Shown: one piece after another, positions 48,500 through 59,398 of the stretch | How the letters are laid out: the number at the start of each line of letters is the position of its first letter | Numbering within the stretch: the stretch's first letter is position 1 | NCBI GenBank assembly: GCA_947372165.1 | Contig: CANBSP010000005.1 | Coordinates: 1-64,000, forward strand | Source: Actinomycetota bacterium | GTDB taxonomy: Bacteria > Actinomycetota > Actinomycetes > Nanopelagicales > Nanopelagicaceae | DNA length: 64,000 nt | Reading direction: 5' to 3' | Notes under the pieces: model-generated | Seen by the model: only the letters and a program-made list of their open reading frames with translations | The model's database searches: none | Told to the model about the DNA's origin: nothing | Made by a program: the position numbers and the translations under genes

Positions 48500-51400
48500 G
48501 TGATGCTAAATAAAGAGGTAAAAGTGATCTTTGGTTTGGTGCGCATGAAGGTTAATACCGCACGCCACAGGATTGCCTCATTAGTTATCACTAGTTTAAT
48601 TTCTGGAATTTTAGTTTCAATTCCGCTCCCTGCAAAAGCAGCAGCTTGTGTTCCTACATCTAGTACAGCAACTAATGGCGACACAATATTAACTTTTTCA
48701 ACTGTAGGAACTTGTGATTGGACAGTTCCGGCAGGTGTCACAAAGGCACAAGTATTAATTGTCGGTGGCGGTGGCGGTGGCGGCGATTCAAAAGTTTATG
48801 CAACTGGTGGCGGCGGCGGTTCGGGCGGATTTTTTCAAGCAACCAACTTAAGTGTTTCAGGATTGATATCAATTACCGTCGGTGCTGGTGGTGTGGGTGG
48901 CGCAAATAACACAGGTACTACAAGTACTTCAAGAGGAAGTGCGGGTGGAGACAGTTTATTTGGAGCGTTAAGAGTTGGCGGCGGTGGCGGTGGAAATTCT
49001 TGGAATTACACATTAGGTACTGCTGCCCTTTCTGGAAACGGCGGAAGTAATTATCTAACCGGTGGTAATGGTGGTGGTGCGAGATCAAGACCTGACAACG
49101 CAGCGGCAATACAAAATGGTGGTAGCGGCGGCGCATACTCAAGTTCTGGTATTACATTCTTAGGAGCAACACTTACAGGCGTAGTTGGAGTGGCAGGGAA
49201 TAATTCTAATAGTGGAGATTACGCAACTGGTGGCACGGGTGGCTCAGTTACATCTGTTGATCGCACATCCTCGATAAGTGGCAGTTCCTACGAATACTCT
49301 AAACCCGGACCTTTTAAGTGGTCAGCTGGTGAGCAAACTTACGGTTCTGGTGGAGATGCTGGTTACTTAGGTGCATCCGATGGCGCTGGAGGAGGCACTG
49401 GTTTTCAAGGAATTGTAATTGTTCGCTACTTAAAAGATTGTTCACCCACTAGAACCACAACAGCAAGTAATTATGTTTATACCTTCACAACTGTTGGGCA
49501 ATGTGGTTGGTCAGTACCAAGCGGTGTCACATCATTTGACGCTTTAGTAGTTGGTGGCGGCGGTGGTGGTGGATCCTCTCTGGGCGGCGGCGGCGGTGGT
49601 GGACAAGTAGTTTCACAAACCAGCATTACTTTAAATTCAACAGCAACAATTTGGATTGGCGCCGGAGGTCTTGGAGGAAGTGGAAGCTTCTCTGCAACGA
49701 CCAATCACGGTAAGAAAGGATCTAGTTCCGCATTAGTTTCAGGTAGCACTAGCTACACAGCATTAGGTGGAAGTGGCGGAAACGGTCGCATGTCCGCAAC
49801 AAATTTAAATGCTGACGGAACTGCAATTAGCACAGGATTTACAGGTGGCGGCGGTGCATATCCAAACATCACATCCGGAATTAACTCTGGAACGGCGATT
49901 GCGGGTGTTGGAGGAAATGCATACATCGGCGGAACTGGCACTGGCTCCGGTGGTGGAGGTGGTGGTGGTGCCGGCGGCGCAGGTGTAGCCAGAGATGCTT
50001 CAAGTAATGCAGCATCAGGTGGAATTGGTGTAGGCAGCGATATTTCTGGAACTACCACTTACTACGGCGGCGGTGGCGGCGCTTCTTGGTACAACAGTAA
50101 AACAAACTGGACTGGCGCTGGTGGAAATGGCGGCGGTGGGCAAGGTTCTGATGGAAACGTTGCAGGTGGTGATGGAGCTGCAAACACCGGCGGTGGAGGT
50201 GGTGGTGCATACGATGGTTTGACTGGCGGCGATGGCGGCTCCGGAATTGTAATTATCAGTTATCCAAGAGAGCCTTCAACCGTCACGTATAACATCAACG
50301 GTGGAAACGGATCTGCCCCGAGCGCACAAACCCAAAGTACCGCAGGTCAAATTCTTACTGTCGCTTCATATTCAGGTACTAAAAATTCATTGCGATTTAT
50401 GAATTGGAATACCGCAGCAGATGGAAGCGGAATTAACTATGCAGCTGGCGGCAGCATTAGACCAACGAATGACACAATTTTGTATGCGCAATGGATGGGA
50501 GCTTATTGTCCTGAAAACTGGACATGGACTGAGCCGACTTGTACTAAAACTTATTCAGGGCAACAGAATTTCGTAATTCCGTGGGGTTTTAAATCACTTG
50601 ATGTCATCGCAATTGGAGGGTCCGGCGCAAACGGAGCTAGAGGTGTAGGTGGTGTTGCTGGAAAAATTCAGGCAAGTTATTCATTTACGCAGGGTGATGA
50701 CATCCGATTTTTCCCTGGTGGATCCGCAAGTGGCATCAGCGGTGGTGTTGATACCTACCCAAACGCAAATTACAACGGCGGAAACGGTTTAAGTAACAAC
50801 GGTGGGTCTGGTGGTGGCGGTGCCGGCACTGTTGTTACAAAGAATGGAACTGCAACGTCAAATGTAATTATAGTTGCAGGCGGGGGCGGTGGCGGCGGCG
50901 CAAATAATGGTTGTTATTCGCAGTACAACCCAATAACAAGCACTCCTGGAAATCCAGCCGCATCGTCTAACGGATTTTCATATGGCACAGATGGTGCAAG
51001 CCATGGTTACAACATGTATTCAGGTGCAGGCGGTGGTGGTGCCAATGGAGGTAAGAACGGTGGTGCAACAGCTGCATATAGTTGTAGTTCAGGAAATGAC
51101 AATGGTGGCTTGGGTCTTGGTGGCTATCGTGGTGGAAATGCAGCGACTGGTGCAACCACAATCGTTTCGGATGGAGCCAATTCTGTAAATGCTGTTGCAG
51201 GTTCTGTAACTCTTCAACTCACACGGCCAGTAATCAATTACAACTTAAATGGTGCAACAGGAAATGCGCCAGCCAAGCAAGTTCAAAGTTCTGAAGGTGA
51301 AGATCTAATTGTTGCCGAAGTAGGTGTAACTCGTCCAGGATTTACTTTCGGCGGTTGGTACACCTCTGCTAACGCGACTGGATCCCGTTATGCTCCTGCA

Positions 51401-54400
51401 GATCTTTACAATACAAACGCAATCCTAAATCTCTATGCTAAATGGACATCAACAATTACATTTTCGGGCAATTCAAGCACTGGCGGAACCGCCCCAGCAA
51501 CAATTAGTGTTCTTGGTACCAATGCGACTGTTTTACCAACAAATACAGGCACTTTAGCCCGAACGAATTTTCTCTTTGACGGTTGGAACACATCTGCAGA
51601 TGGTTCAGGTACGCATTACGCAACAGGTACTTCATACACAACGACAGGCGACGTGACACTTTATGCTCGCTGGAACTCAACGATTACTTACAATGGCAAT
51701 GGGAATACAGGTGGAACGGCACCAACTGCAACAACCGCACAGGGAACTGCAGCAAACACAACCTTGGCAACCGCAGGAACATTAGTAAAAAATGGTGCAA
51801 CTTTTGCCGGCTGGAACACTCTTCAAGATGGAACTGGAACCACATATGCATCAGGCCTTACAACCTATGCAGCCAGTGGCTCTGTAACTTTGTATGCAAA
51901 GTGGATTGTTGCAGCTGCTGCTCCAACTCTCGCTACTTCATCCGATCTTGGATCATCTAATTCAGACAAACTAACTTCGGATAACACACCTGATATTTCT
52001 GTGTCTGGATTAGTGTCCGGAGCATCTGTTGAAGTAACGGCTACACCAGCCTCAGGTTCTGCAATCACCTGCACATTTACTGCGTCATCAACAAGTGGAA
52101 CTTGCACCTTTTCAACATTACCTGACGGAACTTACTCATTTACTGCAAAGCAAACTTACAACGGTGGCACATCGACTGCATCTACTGCTCTAACTGGTGT
52201 TGTAATTGACACTCAAAGACCAACGGTTGTCCTAACTTCAACCGTAGCAAGTGGAGCTAATGATCTGATTGCATTAAATACGGCAATTACAAACTACACT
52301 ATTACAATCAATTTCTCTGAATCAGTATCAGGATTATTGATCGGTGAAATAACTAAAGATGCTGCATCTACTGGCTGGTCAGTTGGAACAACGCTTTCAG
52401 GTTCAGGAGCCACTTACACCTTCACAACAACCAACTCCGCCGTATTGGTTAATGACCCGGGAAAGCTAATGCTTCGAATTGCTGAGGGAGTAGCGACGGA
52501 CGCGGCTGGTAATACAAATACAGCCACCGCGTCCGACTTCGTTCTCAACTCCGTTGCACGTGTGGACTTCTGGGATTGTGGTCCAATTGGTCAATACTGC
52601 ACAGGTGGAACAGGGCCGGCATCTCTTACACAAGCTTCTCTTGGCGCCTCAATCACTCTTCCTGGGCCAAATACTTTGTACCGAACTGGTTATAGCTTTG
52701 CTGGCTGGGGGGAGACACAAAACTCTTCGACGATTCTCACGGGTAGTTACACACCAACAACCAGAATCAAATTAATTCCACAGTGGACACCAAGTGTTTA
52801 TGTAGTTACATATTCTGCTAATGGTGGAAACGGCGCTCCTACGGAAGCAACCAAGAGTTTCACTTTTGGTACTTCTGCAATCTCCTTAACAACCAAAGGA
52901 ACTTTAACTAAAACTGGTTACACATTTGCTGGTTGGAATACCTTGGCAACGGGTCTTGGAACAAATTACCTGGAGAACGCAAATTTCTCACCAACAGCAT
53001 CGATTATTTTGTATGCAAAGTGGACACCAAATAGTTACACATTGAATTATAACGCAAACGGTGGAACAACAAACTCAACCGCTTCCATTACAGCAGGAAC
53101 TCCGCTGACTCTCTCTTCTGCTGCAGGAACAAGAACTGGATATACATTAGCAAGCTGGAATACCATCTCTGATGGAACAGGAAGCACTGTTGCTCTTGGC
53201 TCGTCTCAAACCTACTTTTCCGATGTAACTCTGTATGCGATATGGCGCCCAGCAAATCCAGGCGCACCCTCTGTTTCCGCTGCAACATCTGGCAACACAA
53301 CTTCAACTGTCACTGTCACGGCAGTCGCAGCAAGTGGAACAACGGTTGGTCCGGCAGCATCTTTCACTGTTCAGGCTTATGACAGCACGGGCACAACAGC
53401 TATTGCTGGCAAAACTTGTACGGTATTAGCAAGTGCTTCACCGCTAAGTTGTGAAATTACCGGACTCACAAATGGCACAACATATAAATTCAAAGCAACA
53501 GCAACAAATACAACAGGTTCTGCAACAGGAGCAGCAAGCACAGTTACGGCAATCCCAGCTCCATACGTAGTTACATATGCACTTAACGGCGGATCACTGA
53601 CCCCAACTACAACGAATTACACACTTGGCACGCCTGTTGTTCTGCCGCTACCTTCAAAGACTGGGTACACCTTTACGGGGTGGAATAACCCTTCAAATAG
53701 CTCTGTTGGCGTCGATGGATCAAATTATTCACCTTCAGCATCAATTACTTTAACTGCCCAATGGTCTGCCAACACATACACAATTACTTATAACGGAAAT
53801 GGTTCTGACGGTGGAAGTGTTCCTAGCGCAGGAAGTTTCACATTTGGAAATCCTTATTCAATTGCCACAAAAGGCACCATGTCTAAATCTGGATACACAT
53901 TTGCTGGGTGGACTACAGCTGCCAACGGCTCAGGAACTTTGTATGCAAATGCCACAGATTCAATTGCAAGTTCAACGGCGAGTTATACATCTGCAAGCAG
54001 TTTAAACCTTTATGCAAAGTGGACCCCACAGGTTTACACGATTACTTACAATGCAAATGGTGCGACCGGTTCTCCAAGTCGTGCAACTGATTCTTATACA
54101 TTTGGAACAACGGCGATTACTCTTCCAGACAAAACTGGAATGACATATGGTGGATATACATTTGGTGGTTGGTCTGAAACTTCTACAGGCTTGGCTGTCA
54201 TTAATCCTTATTCACCAACTCAAACCCGCACGATGTACGCGGTCTGGTCTGGAGTTCAATATTCCATTACGTACAATGAGAATGGTGGAACAGTAAACAC
54301 TGCTATTCCAGATGCAACGTACACAACAGGCGCGACTGGAATAACCCTAAATAACGGTTCAACATTGTCTCGAAACGGCTACACATTTAGCGGTTGGAAA

Positions 54401-57400
54401 AATGTCGCAGGCACAACGGTTAGTGGCTCTCCATATGCGCCAACGGATAACGTGACTCTGTATGCTATTTGGACTCCGAAAACGATTTCAGTCACTTATG
54501 ACAAGGGAATCGCAACCACCACAACTGCTTTCCCTGGAAATACCACTATCGGGTTTGGCTCTAATTTAACTTTAAGCTCGGGAGTAGATTCCTCAACTTC
54601 AATTTCTAGTACAAATTACTTGTTTGCCGGCTGGAGTATCAATGGTGTTACCTATAAATCGGGGGATACATACCGAGCGAATTCCGAAGCGCCTATTACC
54701 ATTACAGCGCAATGGCTTCGACTCTTTGATGTCCGATATAACGTCAACGGTGGATTACTTGCTACTAATGACCTAGTAACTGATGCAGAATGTGTGACCG
54801 CAGGGCTTTGCATCGATGGTCAAGTAATCACACTCAACGTAAGTCCAACAAGATCTGGATTCACTTTTAACGGTTGGGCTAATCAAGGTGGGACAGTAGT
54901 TACAGATTCAGATGGCGCAATCGCTGGGATTCAAACACCGTTATCGTCAATAAATTACATTTTCTACGCAACCTGGACCGCTAATAGTTACACAATTAGC
55001 TTTGCCGCCGGTTCAGGTTCTAATGGAAATGCATCTTCAATCACAGATTCTCATGGCGCTATCGTCCAATTGGCAGCTAGTTCTGGATACTCACTTAGCG
55101 GTTCTGTATTTACCGGTTGGTTGATTGGTTCAACTACCTATGCCGCAGGCGCTTATTACACAATGGGTACTGACACATCTCCAATTACCGCAACCGCACA
55201 GTATGCAAACAACACATTTAAGATTTTTTACAACACTAATGGAGCAACATCTGGAAATACACCGTCAGCAACAACTGCGGTTCAAGGCGCGAATATTTCA
55301 TTAAATGATGCAACGGGTTTTAGTCGCTCAGGATTTACTTTTGATGGTTGGAGCGATGGAACAGATGTTCGCGCTGCAAGTTATGCAACAACGATGGGTT
55401 CAACAAACTCTACGCTGATTGCGCAGTGGAAGATCGCGATTCCTGGTACTCCAAGCATTTCATCTGTAACTGGTTCGGACAGCGGAGCAACAATCACAGT
55501 GGCAGCAGGAACTGGTGGAGCACCAAGCTCATATCTAGTGACTGCCTCACCTGGGGGTGCAACGTGTGCCGTATATGCACCTGCTACATCTTGTTCTATC
55601 TCTCCTTTAACAAATGGAACCGCATATACCTTTAGCGTTACTGCTACTAACTCAACTGGAACATCAGCTGCGGCCACATCATCTCCGGTCACTCCTGCAG
55701 GAAAGCCTGATGCACCAACAGGCCTAAATGCAGTGCGTGGCAATACCCAAGCGACTGTTTCATTCACCGCAGTAACGGGAAGTGCGACGGGTGGCCCGGC
55801 AATTTCGTCCTACACAATCACCGCATACGACTCAAGTAATAACGCAGTCGGTACACCATGTACGGCGGCTTCAAATGCAACAAGTTGCATAGTCACTGGA
55901 TTAACAAATGGAACCGCTTACACGTTTAAGGCAACTGCTAATAATAGTCTCTTTACATCATCTGCTTCATCAGCTTCTACTGCCGTAATTCCAGCAACTG
56001 TTCCAAATGCACCAACATCAGTCACGGCAGCTGTTACTACAGCAGGCGCTGCAACGGTTTCATTTACTGCTCCATTAGTAAATGGTGGCACAGCATTAAC
56101 AGGATTCACCGTTACATCTTCGCCTGGGGGATTTACTTGTACTGCTGCTGCAAATGCAAACTCATGTGATGTATCTGGCCTTACAAATGGTACTCCTTAT
56201 ACATTTAGTGTTGTCGCGACAAATGAAATTGGTAATTCAGTTGCTTCGTCTTCATCTACATCAGTAACTCCACAATCGGCCGCGAGTGCGCCAATAACGA
56301 TTACAGCGACAGTAGGAGATGGACAAGCATCAATTGCGTTTAGTGGAGCGATAGCGAATGGTTCAACAATTGCCGGTTACACGGTTCAGGCTTATGACAG
56401 CAACGGAAATGAAGTTTCAGGTGCAACGTGTACAAGTACCATGAGTCCATGCACGGTAACCGGACTTGCAAATGGATCCACATATACATTTAAAGTTGTT
56501 ACTAACTCAACTGTTTATGGAGCTGGATCGACAACCGCGTCAAGCCCATCATCTGCGTCTAATGCCGTCACACCAGCAACTGCACCAAGTGCACCAACTG
56601 GTTTAACAGTTGCATCTGGCACTGGCAAAGTAACGGTGTCTTGGACAGAGCCGGCATCGAATGGATCGCCGATAACTTCATACTCAGTGCAGGCTTACGA
56701 TGCTGCTGGAAATCCAGTATCTGGCGCTTCTTGTACCGCAACTGCACCATCAACGACCTGTGATGTTTCAACTAACTTAACGGCAGGAAGTAACTACACA
56801 TTTAAGGTAATTGCAACGAGCCTTGCAGGCAGCTCGGCCGCTTCTTCTGCGTCTTCAAGTGCGGCAATCAATGCAGCGCCATCTGCGCCCCGAAATGTTG
56901 CTGGTACGCCTGGGAACGCGTCAGTGGCAGTTGTGTGGGATGCACCTACTGACATTCGAGGTTCTGCACTTACTGGTTACACAGCAACTGCGTACACATC
57001 TGGAAACAATGTAGCGGGAACATGTACATCTACGGTTATTGCAGAAGCTTGTACTGTTACCGGACTAACAAATGGAACCGCATACACATTTAAAGTTGTT
57101 GCGACAAATGGCATAGGTACATCTGTCGAATCGACAGCTTCTAGCGCAGTAACACCATCGACTGTCCCGAATGCTCCTACCGGAGTAACAGTTGCTGCTG
57201 GTGATGGAACTGTTGCAATTTCATTCACAGCACCATCAAATAATGGCGGTTCAACAATTACTGGGTATACCGTGACAGCAAGTAATGGGGCGACAATTTC
57301 TGGAACTTCTTCTCCGTTAACACTTGCAGGACTTACAAACGGTACCGCATACACATTTACAGTTAAGGCTGAAAATGCAAATGGACAGTCAGTAGCTTCA

Positions 57401-59398
57401 TCAACCTCATCTTCTGCAACACCTGTTTTATCAAGAGCGCCAACACTTGCAAATCCTGGTCAGCCAACCGGAAATCCATATGTTGGATCGACACTCACAT
57501 CTGGTGTGACATTTAATGGATCTCCGACTCCCACAGTTACTTATCAGTGGAAATCCTGCGCAGACCCACAAAATCTTGGAAGCTGCTCAATCATCTCTGG
57601 TGCAACCTCCGGAACTTACGTACCAACATCTAGCGACCTTGGAAATTACTTAGTTGTCGCCGCAACCGCGACAAATGCCATCGGTCAAGTCACTGAAATT
57701 TCAAATCCAACCCTGGTAATCAATCCAGAGATAGCTTTCACGGCTCCTGGCTCGGTACCGGCTGGAACAGTCGGAACAAGTTACTCCCTCAGCCTTGGGG
57801 CAAGTGGCGGTGTTGGAACCTTTAGTTATTCCATCTCGAACGGATCCTTACCGGCCGGTCTCACTCTTAACCCGGCGACCGGTGAAGTCACTGGTTCACC
57901 CACCATAGGTGGAACCTTTACATTCACAGTGAGAGCAGCCGACTCAAACGGCGTCTACAAAGATGTTGTCATCACCTTGACGATTATTACCCCCGCACCA
58001 CCCGCACCACCCGCACCACCCGCACCACCCGCACCCAGCCCAACTGTCGTCACATGTGATGCCTCCTGCCAGTGGACTGCGCAAGCTGCAGCAGATGCAG
58101 CTACTAAGGCCCTAGCGGATAAATTAGCAGCAGATAAATTAGCGGCTGATAAAGCCGCGGCAGATAAGTTGGCCGCCGAAAAAGCAGCAGCAGATAAATT
58201 AGCGGCTGATAAAGCAGCAGCCATTGCTGCATCACAGGCCGCCGCAAAGATCGTCAGTACTAAAGCAACAGCAGATGCAGCAGCAGCGGCTGCAGCAGCA
58301 ACCGCTGCAATTGCAAAAGCTGCCGCCGCAGCACAAGCAAAAGTGGTGGCCGACGCCGCCGCTGCCGCTGCAGCCGAGAAGGCTAAAGCTGCTACAGCTG
58401 CAACCGCCGCCGCAAATAAGGCAGCGGCCGACGCCGCATCCGCGCTTAAGAGTTCTGCGGCAACCGCCGCAAGCAAGGCCGCTGTCACGGCGACAGCTAC
58501 CAAGGCAGCAACTGATGCTGCAGCAGTCGTAAAGGCTGCCGCAGATGCTGCATCCGCGGCGCAGAAGGCTCAGATCGCCTCAACGAATGCGACTAAACAA
58601 GTAGAAATTGCAATTAACTCTTTGACATCAAAAACAGCAGCTGCACAGACCAATGCGCAGGCGAATGCCATTGCCGCGGCTGCAAAGGCTGCCGCCGATG
58701 CCGCAGCCAAAGCAGCAGCTGATACTGCCGCGGCTGCAAAGGCAGCGTCCGATTCCGCTACTAAGGCAGCGTCCGATGCTGCAGCGCGGATAGCTACTCA
58801 GCAGAAGCAAGCAGCCGATGCCGCAGCCGAAGCGCAAGCCGCCGCAGATGCAGCAGCCAAAGCGATCGCCGACAAGGTCGCAGCTGATGCTGCTGTGACA
58901 ACTACATCTCAAGACCTTGCAAAGATTTTGTCGCAAAAAGCAGCACTTGCCCTACAAGCAGCCTCGGTGACCGATGAAACCGTGCGAATCGAACTACAGA
59001 AATCAATCGATGATCTCACGTCAAAGGTGGATGCCGTTCAAACGGCGCTAGATTCTGCAGCTACAAAATCTGATGTTGCGGGAGCGGCCCAAGTTGCTGC
59101 GCAGCAAGCAGTTGTAGTTGCGACAACAGCGGCCCAAAAACAAGCAACAGAAGCAATCGCAGCAAAGGCAGATTCTGTTGCCAAGTCTGCAGCAGCGACC
59201 AAGGCCGCAGCAGCGGCATCAGTCGCAGCAAAGGTAGCCGCAGCTGCAAAGGCCGCAGCAGCGAAAATTCCAGCAAAAGCAACCATTCTTCCTGTGACAA
59301 GTAGCAGCGCTGCCAAGAACTCTGCAACCGCAACTGTTAGCGGACTCAAGCCGGGGCAGAAGATCAAAGTAACAGTGAATGTAAAAGGTAACTCATGA
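48500..59398 (+). CDS. giant secreted multidomain adhesin-like protein
   Basis: About 3,630 residues. Starts possible at GTG 48500, ATG 48503, GTG 48524 (AAAGAGG upstream) or ATG 48545; the last best fits a signal peptide ending LPAKAA. Order (approximate residues): Gly-rich modules 47-312, 313-590 and 667-910, two opening with C...VG-C-W-VP-GV; 15 InlB/Listeria-Bacteroides repeats (594-664, 911-1135, 1354-1584, 1690-2312; each ends near LYAKW); Ig-like 1136-1353; Fn3 1584-1690 and seven more at 2312-2977; two Ig-like domains, the last He_PIG-type, to 3164; PAPPAPP linker; Ala/Lys/Asp-rich helical tail 3184-3597. No LPXTG. Probably a surface adhesin or sheath filament. It overlaps the next gene as ATGA. 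Confidence 0.88.
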   Translation: MMLNKEVKVIFGLVRMKVNTARHRIASLVITSLISGILVSIPLPAKAAACVPTSSTATNGDTILTFSTVGTCDWTVPAGVTKAQVLIVGGGGGGGDSKVYATGGGGGSGGFFQATNLSVSGLISITVGAGGVGGANNTGTTSTSRGSAGGDSLFGALRVGGGGGGNSWNYTLGTAALSGNGGSNYLTGGNGGGARSRPDNAAAIQNGGSGGAYSSSGITFLGATLTGVVGVAGNNSNSGDYATGGTGGSVTSVDRTSSISGSSYEYSKPGPFKWSAGEQTYGSGGDAGYLGASDGAGGGTGFQGIVIVRYLKDCSPTRTTTASNYVYTFTTVGQCGWSVPSGVTSFDALVVGGGGGGGSSLGGGGGGGQVVSQTSITLNSTATIWIGAGGLGGSGSFSATTNHGKKGSSSALVSGSTSYTALGGSGGNGRMSATNLNADGTAISTGFTGGGGAYPNITSGINSGTAIAGVGGNAYIGGTGTGSGGGGGGGAGGAGVARDASSNAASGGIGVGSDISGTTTYYGGGGGASWYNSKTNWTGAGGNGGGGQGSDGNVAGGDGAANTGGGGGGAYDGLTGGDGGSGIVIISYPREPSTVTYNINGGNGSAPSAQTQSTAGQILTVASYSGTKNSLRFMNWNTAADGSGINYAAGGSIRPTNDTILYAQWMGAYCPENWTWTEPTCTKTYSGQQNFVIPWGFKSLDVIAIGGSGANGARGVGGVAGKIQASYSFTQGDDIRFFPGGSASGISGGVDTYPNANYNGGNGLSNNGGSGGGGAGTVVTKNGTATSNVIIVAGGGGGGGANNGCYSQYNPITSTPGNPAASSNGFSYGTDGASHGYNMYSGAGGGGANGGKNGGATAAYSCSSGNDNGGLGLGGYRGGNAATGATTIVSDGANSVNAVAGSVTLQLTRPVINYNLNGATGNAPAKQVQSSEGEDLIVAEVGVTRPGFTFGGWYTSANATGSRYAPADLYNTNAILNLYAKWTSTITFSGNSSTGGTAPATISVLGTNATVLPTNTGTLARTNFLFDGWNTSADGSGTHYATGTSYTTTGDVTLYARWNSTITYNGNGNTGGTAPTATTAQGTAANTTLATAGTLVKNGATFAGWNTLQDGTGTTYASGLTTYAASGSVTLYAKWIVAAAAPTLATSSDLGSSNSDKLTSDNTPDISVSGLVSGASVEVTATPASGSAITCTFTASSTSGTCTFSTLPDGTYSFTAKQTYNGGTSTASTALTGVVIDTQRPTVVLTSTVASGANDLIALNTAITNYTITINFSESVSGLLIGEITKDAASTGWSVGTTLSGSGATYTFTTTNSAVLVNDPGKLMLRIAEGVATDAAGNTNTATASDFVLNSVARVDFWDCGPIGQYCTGGTGPASLTQASLGASITLPGPNTLYRTGYSFAGWGETQNSSTILTGSYTPTTRIKLIPQWTPSVYVVTYSANGGNGAPTEATKSFTFGTSAISLTTKGTLTKTGYTFAGWNTLATGLGTNYLENANFSPTASIILYAKWTPNSYTLNYNANGGTTNSTASITAGTPLTLSSAAGTRTGYTLASWNTISDGTGSTVALGSSQTYFSDVTLYAIWRPANPGAPSVSAATSGNTTSTVTVTAVAASGTTVGPAASFTVQAYDSTGTTAIAGKTCTVLASASPLSCEITGLTNGTTYKFKATATNTTGSATGAASTVTAIPAPYVVTYALNGGSLTPTTTNYTLGTPVVLPLPSKTGYTFTGWNNPSNSSVGVDGSNYSPSASITLTAQWSANTYTITYNGNGSDGGSVPSAGSFTFGNPYSIATKGTMSKSGYTFAGWTTAANGSGTLYANATDSIASSTASYTSASSLNLYAKWTPQVYTITYNANGATGSPSRATDSYTFGTTAITLPDKTGMTYGGYTFGGWSETSTGLAVINPYSPTQTRTMYAVWSGVQYSITYNENGGTVNTAIPDATYTTGATGITLNNGSTLSRNGYTFSGWKNVAGTTVSGSPYAPTDNVTLYAIWTPKTISVTYDKGIATTTTAFPGNTTIGFGSNLTLSSGVDSSTSISSTNYLFAGWSINGVTYKSGDTYRANSEAPITITAQWLRLFDVRYNVNGGLLATNDLVTDAECVTAGLCIDGQVITLNVSPTRSGFTFNGWANQGGTVVTDSDGAIAGIQTPLSSINYIFYATWTANSYTISFAAGSGSNGNASSITDSHGAIVQLAASSGYSLSGSVFTGWLIGSTTYAAGAYYTMGTDTSPITATAQYANNTFKIFYNTNGATSGNTPSATTAVQGANISLNDATGFSRSGFTFDGWSDGTDVRAASYATTMGSTNSTLIAQWKIAIPGTPSISSVTGSDSGATITVAAGTGGAPSSYLVTASPGGATCAVYAPATSCSISPLTNGTAYTFSVTATNSTGTSAAATSSPVTPAGKPDAPTGLNAVRGNTQATVSFTAVTGSATGGPAISSYTITAYDSSNNAVGTPCTAASNATSCIVTGLTNGTAYTFKATANNSLFTSSASSASTAVIPATVPNAPTSVTAAVTTAGAATVSFTAPLVNGGTALTGFTVTSSPGGFTCTAAANANSCDVSGLTNGTPYTFSVVATNEIGNSVASSSSTSVTPQSAASAPITITATVGDGQASIAFSGAIANGSTIAGYTVQAYDSNGNEVSGATCTSTMSPCTVTGLANGSTYTFKVVTNSTVYGAGSTTASSPSSASNAVTPATAPSAPTGLTVASGTGKVTVSWTEPASNGSPITSYSVQAYDAAGNPVSGASCTATAPSTTCDVSTNLTAGSNYTFKVIATSLAGSSAASSASSSAAINAAPSAPRNVAGTPGNASVAVVWDAPTDIRGSALTGYTATAYTSGNNVAGTCTSTVIAEACTVTGLTNGTAYTFKVVATNGIGTSVESTASSAVTPSTVPNAPTGVTVAAGDGTVAISFTAPSNNGGSTITGYTVTASNGATISGTSSPLTLAGLTNGTAYTFTVKAENANGQSVASSTSSSATPVLSRAPTLANPGQPTGNPYVGSTLTSGVTFNGSPTPTVTYQWKSCADPQNLGSCSIISGATSGTYVPTSSDLGNYLVVAATATNAIGQVTEISNPTLVINPEIAFTAPGSVPAGTVGTSYSLSLGASGGVGTFSYSISNGSLPAGLTLNPATGEVTGSPTIGGTFTFTVRAADSNGVYKDVVITLTIITPAPPAPPAPPAPPAPSPTVVTCDASCQWTAQAAADAATKALADKLAADKLAADKAAADKLAAEKAAADKLAADKAAAIAASQAAAKIVSTKATADAAAAAAAATAAIAKAAAAAQAKVVADAAAAAAAEKAKAATAATAAANKAAADAASALKSSAATAASKAAVTATATKAATDAAAVVKAAADAASAAQKAQIASTNATKQVEIAINSLTSKTAAAQTNAQANAIAAAAKAAADAAAKAAADTAAAAKAASDSATKAASDAAARIATQQKQAADAAAEAQAAADAAAKAIADKVAADAAVTTTSQDLAKILSQKAALALQAASVTDETVRIELQKSIDDLTSKVDAVQTALDSAATKSDVAGAAQVAAQQAVVVATTAAQKQATEAIAAKADSVAKSAAATKAAAAASVAAKVAAAAKAAAAKIPAKATILPVTSSSAAKNSATATVSGLKPGQKIKVTVNVKGNS
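57992..58036 (+). repeat. 9-bp tandem repeat encoding a Pro-rich hinge
   Basis: Five units of CCCGCACCA (the last one imperfect) within the giant gene encode PAPPAPPAPPAPPAP. The in-frame 9-bp unit allows length change by slippage without frameshift. Confidence 0.85.
58110..58220 (+). repeat. degenerate repeats encoding (A)ADKLA units
   Basis: Recurring GCAGATAAATTAGC and GCGGCTGATAAAGC blocks encode ADKLAADKLAADKAAADKLA-type sequence at the start of the Ala-rich tail of the giant protein. The pattern suggests growth by internal duplication. Confidence 0.7.

Noticed and set aside
48918-59367. Long minus-strand and alternate-frame open frames within the giant gene
   Set aside because: They arise from the Gly/Ala/Thr-rich codon pattern (GGT/GCA repeats), give low-complexity translations and have no start context.
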